The notes under the pieces were generated by a model. It made no database searches. It was not told the origin of the DNA and saw nothing but the letters and a program-made list of their open reading frames with translations. A stretch of 64,000 bases of DNA, taken from contig NW_026555331.1 in the NCBI RefSeq assembly GCF_014898055.3, forward strand, positions 111,101,194 through 111,165,193, written 5' to 3'. Positions 1 through 12,476 of this stretch are shown here, piece after piece (position 1 is the stretch's first letter; each line of letters starts with the position of its first letter). The position numbers and the translations under genes are program-made. Origin of the DNA: Talpa occidentalis. Lineage: Eukaryota; Chordata; Mammalia; Eulipotyphla; Talpidae.

Positions 1-1859
1 AGCTGATAGTAATAGACAACTGTAATTCTTCAACACTATTAGGTAGAATTTTCTGCAAGGATGGAGATATTCTGTATCTGCTTTAGCCAATAGTAAAAGG
101 AGAACTTTTAAATGTAATTTAATTTTAATTACCTAAAGTAGCACAGGTAGCTGTATCGAATAGTGTGGCTCACTATCTTTGTCATCCAGGCTAGAGGCAA
201 GCTTGGACTGGACAGCAGGTCTTTGGGGGAGACTGGAATACTAAGTAATAGCTACTGTCGGTGAGTGTAAAATACTAATCTGTTCAATGAGGTACAGGCA
301 CAGCAAGAACTGGGTCTTGATTGACTGTTATGGAGTTATGGGGGGATCTTTGTTTTGGGTACAAAGCTCATAGTTAGAGGGCCTAAGGAGTCCTGTGTTT
401 GGGAGGCAGGTATCCTTTGCTGAAGTCTAGTCCTAGGGCACTTCCATTAAAATTTAGTATTTTTCCTTGGTTAACCTAAAATGTGCAAATTCCTCAGTGT
501 GTTCAGAAGGCCCACATCTTTCCTAAGGTCAAAACCTTTCTAAGTTACAAAACATGAGGGAGCCCAGCAATATTTTTAAAGGAAAATGTCATCTTCTAGA
601 TGATGAGATGCATATTTCTCTGTTGGTCCCATAAAGGAAGACTACAAAGATGATAAAAAGATAACTACAGATCCACTAAAGTTCATTCTGCCTCTCAAGT
701 CCTTCTCACTTCACTGGATGTTTTTCAGAATGAGACACTAGTGTTTTGATTCAGAATTCTGCCTCCCTGGGGATTACATATTCTTTTACAGTAAAAGATG
801 ATGCCAAAGCCCCCAAATCCTTTTAACGATGGTTTGGCCTACACAGTGCTTTGGCATCACTTAGACTCAGTTTATGCCGTGGGCTCTGGTTCAAAATATA
901 AAAACTCTAGTGATCCTTGTTCATTTGTGAAGTAATTTTAAGAATTATTGGAGAAAAATATATATATATAATTTCCATCATGCACCTTTTGCAAAGCTGG
1001 TTCTCGATAAATATTAGCATCTTCCTGTTCTCTCACTCAGTGGTAGCCCTCTTGATTATACTACTGGTCCCTCTGCCTTTTAGCAACAATGGATCTTATT
1101 TTGATTGATTGGAACCTGCCTTGTTCTTGAAAATGAACTGGCTTTTCTGCCTACGAAAATATGTTCATTTAAACCTGTGTTTTTGTACAAATGCGTTTTG
1201 ATAAAGTTTAATGAAATACTAAAATAATTCAATCAAGGGTAGAGGAACAACACCTGTTCGCTCACAAAGGTTCACAGGGTTAGGCTTTCTGCTGAGCTAA
1301 AGGAGCAGTGTCAGGTACACAGCCCTTGTGGCAGCAGTACAGAAGCATGCTGATCTCTCATGGGTCTGGATGTATTTTGTCCACTATTGAGTTCCAAATT
1401 AGGTTTTTCATGTTAGCACTTACAGGAGGAATGATGAACAATGACAAAGACAATGTATTCAGCGAGAAGCAAGTTTCATAATCTTGTCTTGAAATGGTTC
1501 TCTAATTGTTCACCTTGGGTTCTTATCAAAATCATGCAGTGCAAGTGATTATGAAAGACCCTAATCTCTGAATTATAAAGGAAGTAGGGGGTAGCTCCTG
1601 AGCCTCCCAAATCTCATGAAGTACATAATGACCTTAATGTAATTTCTGGGATTTCATTTTAAGCCTTTGTTGTAGAGGCCAGGGAACATGACAGCAACCC
1701 TTCTTTGTGCGGGTTTCTGAGCAAGAGCCTAACATACCCAGTAGTGGGTAGTGGGAGTGGAAGGAGGGAAGCAGGTATGTGACATCCATTAGCACTATAC
1801 TGCCTGAGTTTAAAAGTCTATATTCTGAGGTGCTACTAAATTAAAAATTAATATTAAAT

Positions 1860-2060
1860 ATCATTAATGAATATGTGTCCCTGTGCCAAGCACTCTACTA
1901 AGTGCTATAGATGCCTAACTTTATTTAACCCTTACAACAATTTTATGTAGGAAGTGAAGTCATCCCAGATGATAGATGGGGGAACAGAAGCACAGACACA
2001 TTAAGCAGGTTGCCCAAGGCGGCTATCAAGTGGAGAGGCCTGGATGTGAACATAGCTTGA
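1860..2060 (-). repeat. MIR SINE, old
   Basis: On the plus strand it reads as the reverse complement of the MIR core: CTGTGCCAAGCACTCTACTA, then TTTAACCCTTACAACAATTT, then the GATGGGGGAACAGAAGCACA-type segment and GGTTGCCCAAGGC. Divergence is high, as expected for this ancient family. Confidence 0.85.
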
Positions 2061-3269
2061 CATGTCTCACATGATTCACTGCCTCTTAGTCTTAATGTAG
2101 TCAGAAGCCCCAGGAACCCAGATATGTAAATGTCTACTGCATGTTATCCTCATTTGCAGACCAGCAAATATCCACTCAGGGGCCTTGAGCCCAGTGAGGC
2201 CTGTTAAGGCCACATTGATCCTCCACTTTTCAGTTCGGTGGGATGGGAAACTCATTTTCCCCTATAAAGTTAATACTAAATCTCCTCTGAGTCAGATTCA
2301 CTCTTTGACAAGTTTAAAGCAGTGTGGTGAGTTGCTCTTTGACCTGTGAGGGCTTGAGGGAGGTAGATGTCAGTATCCCTCTGAGATGTCAGATGAGCGT
2401 ATACTTTTCTTAAGGGAATTAAAATGATCTACATTATGTTCTCATTAATCTGTGTAAATCTAAATGGAATGTCTTGATGGGGTAATAGGAAACCAATTTC
2501 AGCACAATCTGCTCTGCATCCCTATTTTTAAGCACATGGAACTAGTCACTAGATTTTAAATCCATTTACCAAATACCAAAAAGTTTTCTATCTATATTCG
2601 GAAGGATGATTTTATATTCAACACAGATGGTCATGCTCCCTAGGGAGCTCAATTAATAAATTTATAACATAGATGCTAATTTTTTTTGTTGACTGAGTAA
2701 TTCATTTTTAGAAAATTGGAAATATTTATTGATAAGGGACTAATTAATGTCTTTTGAAAAAATTAAAAAACACTGTAATTATGAAATTTAGAAACCAGAT
2801 TATTCTAGTTGAATCTATCCATTTTAGTCTAAAAAGGGAAGTCTAGTGTTGAAGTAGATGGGATGGTTAAATTGTGTTCTTTGCGTTAGGTCTGAAGGAT
2901 TCTAGCTGCATATTCAGGGAAGAATTTAGTGGTATGTGCTTATTTGCCACACTTTCCCCACTACTCAAGTACCCTTTGCCCAATATCAAGTAAATAAAAC
3001 TTCATAAATCATCTTTATGGTACAGTGCACCCTGAATATTGATTTTTTTCAAAAAGCAATGAAGAGATCAGAGCATAGAGTTGATTACCTGGCTTAACAG
3101 AGCCAAAATATCGAGTCCTACTTTCCCAATTAATAGATGGGAACTTGTGGCCCCGAGAGTTCACCTGTCCTGACTAAAGACACACAAGAGGTTATTTACA
3201 GACTTAGGAATTCTAGAACCAAGTCTACTCACTCCCAGCTCATTGCTTTTTTCTTCTATAATCTTCAAG

Positions 3270-3460
3270 AATAATCATAGCTACCCTCTGTTGTTTTCTC
3301 AGAGTAACATTCACAGTGGCTTTTCACAATAACCTCAGTAGAGAGTATTGTGATCCCAATTTCAGATGGAGTAAATGTCCAAAGTCATATAGTTAGGGGT
3401 GGAGGTAGGACCTCTTTATCTGGCTTGAGGCCTCTGTCCTAGCTACTGTGTACATTTGTC
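3270..3460 (-). repeat. MIR SINE fragment
   Basis: Reverse-complement MIR pattern: TTCACAATAACCTCAGTAGA, TGTGATCCCAATTTCAGATG, then AGTCATATAGTTAGGGG. Confidence 0.7.
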
Positions 3461-4359
3461 TTCTTGGAACAATGCAAGGGAAGGAGTAGACTGGAGCCTC
3501 AAAGGCTAAATGAAGAGATGAGTTCCCCATTTCACTTTTCTTCTTAATGTTAGCCTTTCTCCTCCCCAGGTATAAAGGGGAGGGGTATAAGGGGAAGGAA
3601 TAATAAAAAAAACCCTCAGATCTTTATTATTCTACCTATTGTTCTCCCCTGAGGCCCACGTTGAAGCTCATGGTCATGGTTCCCTTCCCCTGTGAATAAC
3701 CTGAATTTTCATCAAGGAAGTTCTGTCTTTGGAAATTCCTTAATATGATTTTTACTGCTAACATTTGAAATCATTTGGATGTATTCAATATTCTGTACAA
3801 AGCCATTAAAATAAAGGCCAGGGGGATGAACTCAGTACAAACATGAAATGATGTTTGTCATTAGTAAATGAGCTAGTTCTGTGTCTGAGCAGGACATCCA
3901 TCAAGTTTCAAAAATACTTGCCAGAGATTCTCTCAGGCCATCACTGATGTTTGCTTTTGGTACTAATGCTTATGTATGTTTCTGATTCTCCCTCGAGTCT
4001 TCACTTCTCCCAAACCTTATTTTTCAGTTTCATTTCCTAGGACAGTATGGTATGACTGCTTTGACTTACAATCAGCAGCATGGCAAGAGAGCAAGAAAAC
4101 AAGGACTTTATTTTTCCTATTGAAGAAACAGCTGAAATGCTTTTACCTAGTTGAAGTAGTCTAATGGCAACCATTTTGACTTGATATTATGAATTTGAAT
4201 TTATAGAGATAATTCAGAAATTAATTTGCAAGATTATGAGAACTGATTTCATTCCACATTGGTTCAGTGTTATTGATCTCTTCTCATAAAACAATTTTGA
4301 CATGAAAGTGAATCAGAATGGGAGATGGGAGAAAAAGAGCCATCCACACTGAAAGCTCT

Positions 4360-4585
4360 GGGACCAAATCCCACAGTAAGGATCACAGGGCTGCTAGAAT
4401 ATAAATGGTATTCTTCTGTCATTCTGGGCAAGTCACTTAAAACTTCGGGCTAATTGTTTCCTTATCTGAAATCTGGGTGTTATCACAGTAGTCACTTTAC
4501 AGAGTTCTTGGTGAGGGTGAAATGTAATAATACAAGAAAACTGAGAGCTCAGCACCCAGTAAACTCTCAATAGACACAGCTGTTG
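4360..4585 (+). repeat. MIR SINE fragment
   Basis: Forward MIR pattern: CATTCTGGGCAAGTCACTTA, a degenerate CTGAAATCTGGGTGTTATC segment, then CTCAGCACCCAGTAAACTCT. It lies 250 bp from the ELMO1 exon at 4835. Confidence 0.75.
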
Positions 4586-4834
4586 TTGAACCATCACTAG
4601 CAGTCTTGTGGCAGCAAACAGCCAAGAGTGGTTCTTCAGTTTCACGCATCTTCTAATTCTGGACTTTCTTTCTCCTGGGAATGCATGGGGAATCAGTACT
4701 TACCTGGACTGCTATTCTTATCCCTCTTACAATACTGCATGACTTAACCTTACACCAGCACTCATGCCCTGGTGACTCCCTGTGTGGCGACCATCATGCA
4801 CTCTAGCTAAGTGTGGAGTGGCCCCAAACAATAC

Positions 4835-4947
4835 CTTGTCTCCGTCGGCTGTTGAGTTTCCTAAAGCAGGTCCCTTCCACAAGGCGATTCAGGCGTTGCT
4901 GTTTGATCAGCTCTAAGATTTCTGGCTGAATCTTCTCCTTTAGTTCC
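4835..4947 (-). CDS. ELMO1: ELMO1 internal exon, start of PH domain
   Basis: ELMO1 is a cytoplasmic adaptor that binds DOCK1/DOCK2 to form a two-part exchange factor for Rac, acting in apoptotic-cell uptake and cell migration. On the minus strand the exon follows an acceptor ending TTTTGCAG and stops before a GTATTG donor. It is 113 bp: one base completing a split codon, 37 whole codons and one base left over. It encodes [20 protein letters not shown] and then ends with KLNSRRRQ. From memory of the family, this is the helix leading into the PH domain and its first strand, roughly residues 565-602 of about 727. The frame has no stop and joins in phase to the exon at 12313-12476, giving SRPI-L-ELKEK across the junction. 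The next exon, expected to continue the PH domain, lies to the left outside the window. Paralogues ELMO2 and ELMO3 are less likely given the match to ELMO1 as I remember it. Confidence 0.93.
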
Positions 4948-5635
4948 CTGCAAAAGGATAAACACTTATTCCACAGTGTGCCTTGAGAACACTGCCTGGT
5001 TGAAAGGGCATCAGAGAAGGGCGGCTACATCTTTTCACAAACGTCCCAATATCTCCCAAGTTGGGGCTTTAGAGAATCACTTATTAAATGTTGGCAGACA
5101 GGGTTATCTGTTAAAATAACACTATAGATTCCCTGACATTTACAGAATACCCACAAAAGCACCAGCCAACTTCAGTCCTGTTTTTCTACACCAAAGAGCC
5201 CTAAAGGTTTCCTTCTCTTATTTTACAAAGCCACAGATAACACTTAAGCAAAAATTCACTCAGTTCTGCTGAGGCACTAAATCTTTGGTCACATTTTCCT
5301 GTCTCTATCACAGGCAAATACCTAGACTCTATTTGTGATCTGACCAAACAGGAATCGCATGATTACTATTCCACAATAAACACTGTGCCCTGGACTAACC
5401 ATGGGACTATATTTTGCATTCATTTCTCTCACTTACAAATAGGAACAATACATTGTCCCAGATTCTAGCCCAGAGAGACTGGGCTAATGAGAGCATAAAT
5501 TAAAGATTATTTGTATCTTGTCTCAGGCTAATATAATGTAATTTCATTTTAAAGGCACTGTGCTTCAAAGATATGATATAGTGCAATGATTATCAATTTT
5601 TTTTAAGAGCAGAACTTTTTTTTTTTCATATGAAA

Positions 5636-5658
5636 TTGTACTAGCATGGCTAGTACAA
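5636..5658. repeat. Short perfect inverted repeat
   Basis: TTGTACTAGC is followed by the 3-nt spacer ATG and its exact reverse complement GCTAGTACAA. It lies beside a poly-T run. No function is apparent. Confidence 0.8.
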
Positions 5659-6129
5659 TGTACTAGTAAAGCTAGAATTTTCTACTTACAGCTATATAGG
5701 AGACCCAGACTCTAGCCCTCACAGCAGTGTTGGAAGTATTGACTAGACATAGATCTAGAACTCAGGATACTAGGGTTCTCATTCAGGACATGCTCACAAC
5801 TAGCATTTCACATAGCTAAATTTCCTTATCTATTAGTGGGCTGCCAGAGTTTCTCCCAGGCCAAAACTGATGTTTGACTGTCTCATGGGAAAATGCTGTG
5901 ACTCCCAAGAAGATAATATGAGTACACATGCTCCATAAATACTGGGCATTAAGGAAAGGTATTACTGAATTTACTTTGATGATATTTTCTCCTTTCCTCT
6001 ATCCAAATGCTCCATATGCCCACATAACATTGGTCAAACTTCAACCTTAGCTCTGGACTTGCTCTGGCACTGGACTGTAGGCAAGCTGTCTTCACCTGGT
6101 ATTATGTTTCCAACCGGAGAAGGACCTAA

Positions 6130-6310
6130 TACTTGGTAAGTGTCTTCTATGAGCAGGAAAATGTATTATGCAATGTTAGCTCATTTAACATCTCCTCCTT
6201 CCCTCCTATAACTTGGAGATATTATTAATATCATTCCCATCCTATAGATGGGAAAACAGCTCACTGAGGTTAAGCCTAGAGTAGGGTACAAAGTCAGATT
6301 TTTCTCATGC
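6130..6310 (-). repeat. MIR SINE fragment
   Basis: Reverse-complement MIR pattern: TTAGCTCATTTAACATCTCC, then TCATTCCCATCCTATAGATG, GGAAAACAGCTCACTGAGGT and TAAGCC. Confidence 0.75.
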
Positions 6311-6967
6311 AAATTGCTTTTATTTACACATGGGAAAAAAAGACTTTAAAAATTAAAGAAAAGGACCTGGCAAAATGGCAGGGTATTCCAGAATTCCATT
6401 AATACATTTTTAGCCTTAAATGGCCTTGAACCTCCTGTCATCTGATACTGTTCCAACTGAACATTTAAAAAGCATAATAAGGAGATATAGCCCTAATAAT
6501 ACAGTTTGGTGCATTTATAAAGCTTTTTCTGTACAGGTCTCATAAGGTCTCATTTCAGGCTTTCAGATCACTAAAACCATTTATTATCACCACTCGGCTT
6601 TTATAAAATGGAGTCAGTAAATTGCAGCTTTGATGAACCCTGCTCTGAATGGAGAAGAAGGTGGGGAATTGCCAAGACAGTCACACAGGGCAATAAATCA
6701 CTGCTCCTGACTTTCAAGTTGGGGCAACGGGGCGGAGAGGAAGAGGCAGCACTGAAAAATGGAGAAATCGCAGGAGAAAGAGTTTTGGATTCTCATCAAT
6801 TCTTAGGTCATGTGTGTATCTTTAAATAAGTTTTACTTGGCTAGAATTGACTTATTAAAATGGCGATGGAGATGAGGACCAAAAGGAGGAAATAATTGAA
6901 AGTACTTCCAAGTAATTCTAATTGGTGATTTATGACTTTTGAGTGTAACACCCAGATGTGCTCCTGA

Positions 6968-6986
6968 TCTCTCTCTCTCTCTTTCT

Positions 6987-7027
<41 letters not shown>

Positions 7028-7028
7028 T
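6968..7028. repeat. Compound (CT)n-(CA)n microsatellite
   Basis: About 40 bp of CT repeat, interrupted by two CTTT units, runs directly into about nine CA units. Short open frames on the minus strand here are translations of the repeat. Confidence 0.95.
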
Positions 7029-7614
7029 CATTAGGGAACTGTCTTCTGGGAAGGACTATCAGAATAAGTGAATCTGCTGCCGTGAGAGCTACCCTTTATG
7101 TTATATACCCTGAAAGACTCCAAAACATGATTGGATAATATAGGACATGGGGCAGTTTTCCTTCGTTTCTAAGTGATTTCCTCTTCTTTTCCTGTAAACA
7201 AACTCAGTTGCTATAAAATTCACTGATATAAGGAAAACATATGTAATCCCTCAGTGATGTGCCTGTGGATGAAATCTGACTTTTGCGGCAATCCAATAAA
7301 AACATGGGTTGGAATTGGGTTTTGAAATTCTCAGTCTGGTGTCAGAGAGGCCAAAGTTATGGGTTCACTGCCTTTGTTTTGGTAAATAATCCTTTAATAA
7401 CATCTAAAGGCCTTGTGAAGAAATAAAGGGAGGAAGATTAAAGGAGGTTAGGTAAATGAGTGTATAAAGAGCAATTCAAAGTCTAGCACTGTTTCTGGAA
7501 GACAATTCCAAATCAGGTCAAATGAGACCAGTGCCACACTCAGGAGACAGCTGGTGAGACTCTTTCCTGGACGTGGGGTCTGCCCTACTGAATTGCTACC
7601 TGGTGTTCATCTGG

Positions 7615-7790
7615 AACAAAGGTTGGCAGACTTTTCCTGTAAAGGGCCAGAAGTAAATATTTTAGATTCTGAGGGTCACATGCTATCTGTCACAACTGCT
7701 TGACTCTGCTATGGTAGAGTGCAAGTGGTCATCCACAGTACTTATCAAATGGGCTCTGTGGAGACTTTGGACTAAAAGAACAAGGAAGTT
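7615..7790. mobile_element. hAT-Charlie-type non-autonomous DNA transposon fragment
   Basis: Contains GGTTGGCAGACTTTTCCTGT, AAAGGGCCAGAAGTAAATAT and TTTTAGATTCTGAGGGTCAC. This matches a common mammalian MER-type element whose consensus I recall as (GG)GTCGGCAAACTTTTTCTGTA and AAGGGCC. I am not sure of the exact family name. Confidence 0.75.
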
Positions 7791-7840
7791 GTTCAGGTAT
7801 TCACAACACAGGACCTCTGGGGCCAGTCCTTGAACTTCTT

Positions 7841-8150
7841 TTTTTTTTTTTTTAAATTATGTATTTTTTTTTTTTAAGATTTATTTGTTTTTATTTATTT
7901 ATACAAGCACTGGGTACAGTCCGAAGCGCGGGAGGGTGAGAGAATTCACCAGAGCCAGAGCGGGGAGCAGAGCAGGCAGAAGGACCGAAGTACACTGCTG
8001 AGGGGAGCAGCGGGCAGCAGGAGAGGTCTGCGCGCCATGTGGGACCCTCCTCCTGTGGCCGGGGAGCAGCGGGGGATCGAACTGGCGCCGCAGAGGCTGC
8101 AGGCAGCTTCGCAACCCAGCGCTCAACCGCTGCGCCACCAGGGAGGCCCC
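7841..8150 (-). mobile_element. tRNA-derived T+ SINE, young subfamily (copy 1)
   Basis: On the minus strand it begins GGGGCCTCCCTGGTGGCGCA with an A-box-like TGGTGGCGCAGCGG. A B-box-like AGTTCGATCCC follows, then a CT-rich body and a tail of repeated AATAAA followed by TCTTAAAA, i.e. a polyadenylation signal plus a Pol III terminator. It is flanked by a 16-17 bp target duplication AGTCCTTGAACTTCTT at 7825-7840 and 8151-8167. It is CpG-rich, so relatively recent. It lies in the ELMO1 sense orientation. Confidence 0.9.
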
Positions 8151-8331
8151 AGTCCTTGAACTTCTTTACATGAAGGCCTCATGACTTTAAATACCAACTT
8201 TATGCAAATAGCTCTCAAATTTACATTTCTAACCTTAGCATCTTAGATGAACTCCAAGCTCACTTGCTTCCTTAGAGTCCATTCCCAATAAGGTGGTCAT
8301 AGAGACCATTTAAAAACCTAAGTAAGGATAT

Positions 8332-8830
8332 GCTAGTTCTCTACTCAAAATCCACAATGGCTCCCCATCAAGAAGGCTCCTGGACACCTTCTGGCCTCAT
8401 CTCCCATTATTCTTTTTCTACTTTATTTGGTTACAGACACAATGGCACCTCCTCTTACCTCAGGACCTTTGTACTGGTGGCTCTCTGCTGGAATACCCCT
8501 CACCAAATTCCCACAAAGCCTGCTTCCTTCGTCACTTACACATCTTTGCTCAAATGTCACTATCTTAGTGTATTCTGACTACTTTATTTAAAACTATGGA
8601 CTCTACATTTTCCTTATCCTGTTTATATCTTCATAGCTTGTATTCCCTCTTAATGTGCTGTAATCTTATTTACTATGTTTACTGTGCTGTAATCTTATTT
8701 ACTAGGTTACACGAAAATATAACCCCTGCAGGATTGAGGACTAGGTCTGTTTTCTTCACTTCTGGCTTGTATATGTCTAGAATATCACCTGGTATGTGAC
8801 AGGCATATGATAAATGCCAAGTGCATTGAA
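8332..8830 (+). mobile_element. L2 LINE 3' end
   Basis: Order and wording match the L2 3' region: CCACAATGGCTCCCCATCAA, GGCCTCATCTCCCATTATTC, CTGCTGGAATACCCCTCACC, CTTTGCTCAAATGTCACTAT. The end GACAGGCATATGATAAATGC resembles the GTAGGCGCTCAATAAATG terminus. An internal 22-bp unit TGTGCTGTAATCTTATTTAC is duplicated at about 8655 and 8683. Confidence 0.85.
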
Positions 8831-9099
8831 TGCTGAAAATTATATAACTGACCATTGTCTTATTGATACTGGCTAAGAGTAAATTATGAAAAAAAAAACT
8901 TGTGGTCAATTTTTAGTGAGGATGTGGATTTGTAGGACAGGCATTATTTTTATTTCTAGCTTTATTTGTTTTTCTTTTTTACTTATTTTTAGACTACTTT
9001 ATTGTACTTTCTGAGAAAAGATAAAGCATATATAAAAACATTCAAAGGCCAGTACTGCCATTCTGGTTATCAACTAGTAATAAGAGGAGCTGTTACTTT

Positions 9100-9300
9100 A
9101 GATATCATGTGCCAGACTTAGGTTAAGTGCTTTTCATGTGCTATTTTGTTGGATCTTCACAACAACCCAATGATGTATAAACTTTCATCATCTTTATTTT
9201 CACATACAAGTAAAATAGGCTGAGGATGGGTTATACCACTTGCCTAGAGTTGTATTTGCAAGTAGTGACCTTGAAATCTGATCCCAAGTCTATAAGCTTT
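9100..9300 (-). repeat. MIR SINE
   Basis: Reverse-complement MIR pattern: GTGCCAGACTTAGGTTAAGT, GATCTTCACAACAACCCAAT, then a degenerate ACAAGTAAAATAGGCTGAGG. Confidence 0.85.
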
Positions 9301-9999
9301 CTGGATCTGGGTTTTCCACATTTTCTATTCCTCTTCACTGACACTTGTCCTCATATCTCCTCTTCTCCTCAATATAGTGTTGGATGCCCTATTTTTGGAT
9401 GTCTCAAGCTTTTTATATCCATTAACTTGGATTAATTGTGAAGATGATTTATCTTCCTGTTAAGTCATGCTAAGCAGAAAATAACAACTATGTCCTCTCT
9501 GCAATAGTCAAAAGCTAAGAAATAAAACAGAGCTTCCTTAATCCACTGAATATATATTCCAAGGAAGTATCTGTTCACATAGACTTGCTTGCAATTTTCT
9601 TCTCAAGAAACATGTTTTATGAAAATAGGACATATGCCTCCCAGGTCTTAGAGGATCAAGGTTTATTACCTTCTGGTGTTGTGTGTGGCAAGGCAAAGAC
9701 AGAGGCCCCAGGCAATGGGGCTGATGGGCAGGTGGCAGGGCCAGAGGGGTTCTACACCAGACTCAGCCAAGTTTCTATGCCTGTCTGCAAATTACACAGC
9801 TTGAATTGGATGACATTAAAAGTATTTTCAGCTCAAAAATTATAATATTCTAACCCCCAAGCTGGGGTTGGAGGTCAGTGTTGTGTGTTCTCAGATAACC
9901 ACCTGCTTGTGCTCCCTCCCACCAAACACTGAGCGTGGTCTGAGGAGCCTCCTCTTAATCTTACTTCAAAGCTAGGGATGAGGTGGGGGGAAAGAGTCT

Positions 10000-10095
10000 C
10001 TGATTCTCTGCTTTTCCCCAGAACCTCAGGCAGGGTCTAGCAGGTAGAAGTTGTTTGATCCACATTTGTTAAAAGAATGACTGACGGAATGAAAA
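10000..10095 (+). mobile_element. L2 3' terminus fragment
   Basis: CAGGGTCTAGCAGGTAGAAG, then CACATTTGTTAAAAGAATGA and CTGACGGAATG, resembles the L2 end (GTAGGTGCTCAATAAATGTT and GAATGAATG). The fragment is short and degenerate. Confidence 0.5.
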
Positions 10096-12312
10096 CAATC
10101 ACACCTGGCCTTTTCTTTGTTGACTTGTGTGCATCCTATGAGCCATTCTGGCAACATTTTACCATTCACCCCACAATGAGCTCCTGTCTAGTAGATCTTT
10201 CTAATAAACAAAACCTATCACTAGAAAAGAAGCTGACTCCTGCTTGCTTATTTCAGAGGCTGGAATAATGATAAGATTGGCCAATGGCCTCCCATTAAAT
10301 GCTGTAGCTCTGGACAAGTCTATGACTTTACTGCAATGATGCCAAGAACCCCAGGTGGCCAGGGTGCTTTTCAGTCCCATGGCTGAGTAACAGTACAAAG
10401 TTTCACACATACAGGAGATTTCCATTATATGTTGATTGCTTTTCCTTAGATAAAAAATAAAATAAGGATAAAAGGTTCTTGTGATAAAGGGAGAAGAAAC
10501 TTTAGAATGTCAGTGACAGAGCCTTGGAAAATGAAGATATGAAACCAAAGTAGGAGCAAAATGTTCACACTTGATATGTAGTTAGCATTCTTACATGGAA
10601 CAAAGTCATGGTCGAACATGAATTTAGAATCACTTGGCCTTAACTGAAGTTGTTTCCAGGTCTCCCTTTAGATTAAGAATTATCAAAAGCATAAAAAAGT
10701 CCCTTGTGTTTACACATCTGCTGAAACAGACACTATGAAATCCAATGTTTCCGTAGTGGGATCAGATGAGGAGCCACTCTCCTTCCCTTCAATTGAGAAA
10801 CTGCATCTCTAAGGAGTCTATCATTTATCCAAAGTGCTTATAGCTCCATATTTCTTACTGTTACCTTCTGGCTGAAGACCAATACAAAGGCACCCCAGTG
10901 GTGCTCTCGTAAGCGCTGGCTGGTTCTCAATGTGGGGGTGACTTAGATTTTACAGTGATGCCAAAGACCCTCAGGAAGCACTTTCTCTCTCCCGCTGACA
11001 AACCCATGCTCACTAATGTCTGTGGCCCACAGTTTCTAACAATGCTTCTTAAGGTTTGAGATGGAACATAAGATAGACGCTATATCTTGGCTATTGTTTT
11101 TGCAGACCTGTGCATTTTTTTAAACCTCATCTTAATCTTGTACTAGGCAATGGAGCCCTGCTGGATTTGAGTTTAAGTCCCTGCTCCTCTGCTTGCTAGT
11201 GAGGTCATCAGCTCTCTAGACGCTCTTCTGGTCCTTGAGTACATGTCTCTCTCACATGTACGCAAGGCAACAGAATAGCAGGAGGGATTGCTTTGCAAAC
11301 TGCCAAGCATTAAAAATGTCAAATATATAGAACAAGAAACAGAGAGGAGCAGAAAGAAAAAGAATCAGAGAGAGAGAGAGATTGATTTTAGATGGTCACC
11401 GTAATCATCCCTATAGTACAACTTGACTTCACAGGAAAATTCAGAAGACAATCTTCTGAGGCAAGAATGAGAATAAATTCCAACCATCTTTTTACTCTTC
11501 ACCCTTTTCCTTCTTTCCATCCCTATTAAACATAAGGATAACAAAACTTACTTAGCTCTTAGAAAAGGACAGTAAAGATAAATAGGCCAGTTCCAAGAAA
11601 AAACAGACAAAAAACTCCCCATACAACAAAAGCCCCAGTTCTCTTGCTTAAGATTCTGCACATCTTAAAAATTGAGAAACATGAGATTATGCAGCTGTTT
11701 CAATTAGCACTTGATGTAAAATTTTATAAAAGGCCCCCTCCCCCACTATGACCTGTAGGTTAGTAGTCAGGAGGTGACATGAGATGCTCCAATGTGAAGC
11801 AGAAGCAGGAGGAGGTGGACTTCTCTTCTTCTCATGTTCTCCCTCCCTCCCATGACTCTCTCTCTCATAACTCTCTCTCCCAGGACTTCAATGTTCTTAT
11901 TGTTTTAGGTATCAGTGTGCCTCACTCTGGATGCCCCATATCATGTTAAAGGCACCTACACAGAATATAGCAGTATAAGAAAAACAAACAAACATTGTCC
12001 CAAGCATTAGAAAAGGGTCCAAACTTTTCAGCTAAAACTCCAAAGAGAACTCTTCAGTAACTGGGCTGCTTTCTGGTTTGGGTCCTTCTGCCAGCACCTG
12101 TTCCTAGCTCCCCCTCAGCCCATCCCAGCCCATCCTGCTCCCAGGTTCCCTGCTCCCCAGCAGTGACTTTGTGAACTGAATTGAGATCTTCTGGAATGTC
12201 CTTTGCTATCCTTCTATAAAGAGCTTACATCACAACCCAGCTGTATGACAGGGCTCCCCTCCAGAAATGGTGGGTCTGAGCCTTTGAGGAGCTAGAGGCC
12301 CAAGTGACTTAC

Positions 12313-12476
12313 AAAATCGGGCGAGATTGGTAGTCTTCCTGGTTCATTCTCTCAGACTGACGGATTTTCAGGATCTCAGTGTAGCTTAGGTTATGCAGTT
12401 TGCTCTTGAACTGGTCCAAGGAGCTAGGCTTGGTTGTAAGCGCTCTCATGACCTGCTCCTTCACTACCTGCATTAC
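12313..12476 (-). CDS. ELMO1: ELMO1 internal exon, linker before PH domain
   Basis: This 164-bp exon on the minus strand follows an acceptor ending AATTTACAG and stops before a consensus GTAAGT donor. It starts in phase 0 and ends two bases into a codon, which the exon at 4835-4947 completes as Leu. The 54 codons begin [20 protein letters not shown], include the segment [18 protein letters not shown], and end at SRPI. This is the helical region between the ELMO domain and the PH domain, roughly residues 510-564, next to the part that contacts DOCK proteins. Compared with the human protein as I remember it, two positions differ: a His in KLHNL (Gln in human) and a Tyr in NQEDYQ (Phe in human). 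Both are conservative or surface-type changes, and there is no frame damage. A second in-frame AG nine bases into the exon (after GTAATGCAG) could serve as an alternative acceptor that removes three residues; the longer form matches the known protein. Confidence 0.94.

Larger units (their letters stand above)
1..4834 (-). other. ELMO1: ELMO1 intron (partial, downstream side)
   Basis: This is non-coding sequence following the donor of the exon at 4835-4947 in the direction of transcription. It contains MIR fragments near 1860-2060, 3270-3460 and 4360-4585. The rest (for example 1-1850 and 2100-3260) is AT-rich, unique-looking sequence in which I see no gene, RNA or intact repeat. Confidence 0.85.
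4948..12312 (-). other. ELMO1: ELMO1 intron, complete, 7,365 bp
   Basis: This is the full intron between the two recognised exons, GT at 12312-12311 and AG at 4949-4948 on the minus strand. It contains MIRs (6130-6310, 9100-9300), a TC/CA microsatellite, a hAT-like fragment near 7615-7790, a SINE with target duplication (7841-8150), and L2 3' ends (8332-8830 and about 10000-10095). I see nothing recognisable in 10100-12300 apart from a short GA tract near 11366 and a CCCATCCCAG-type duplication near 12118. Confidence 0.9.

Noticed and set aside
6833..7027. Arg/Glu and Cys/Val repeat peptides on the minus strand
   Set aside because: Translations of the CT/CA microsatellite.
8040..8150. tRNA-like A and B boxes (also in the other SINE heads)
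   Set aside because: They are the SINE promoter region; the sequence does not fold into an intact tRNA gene.
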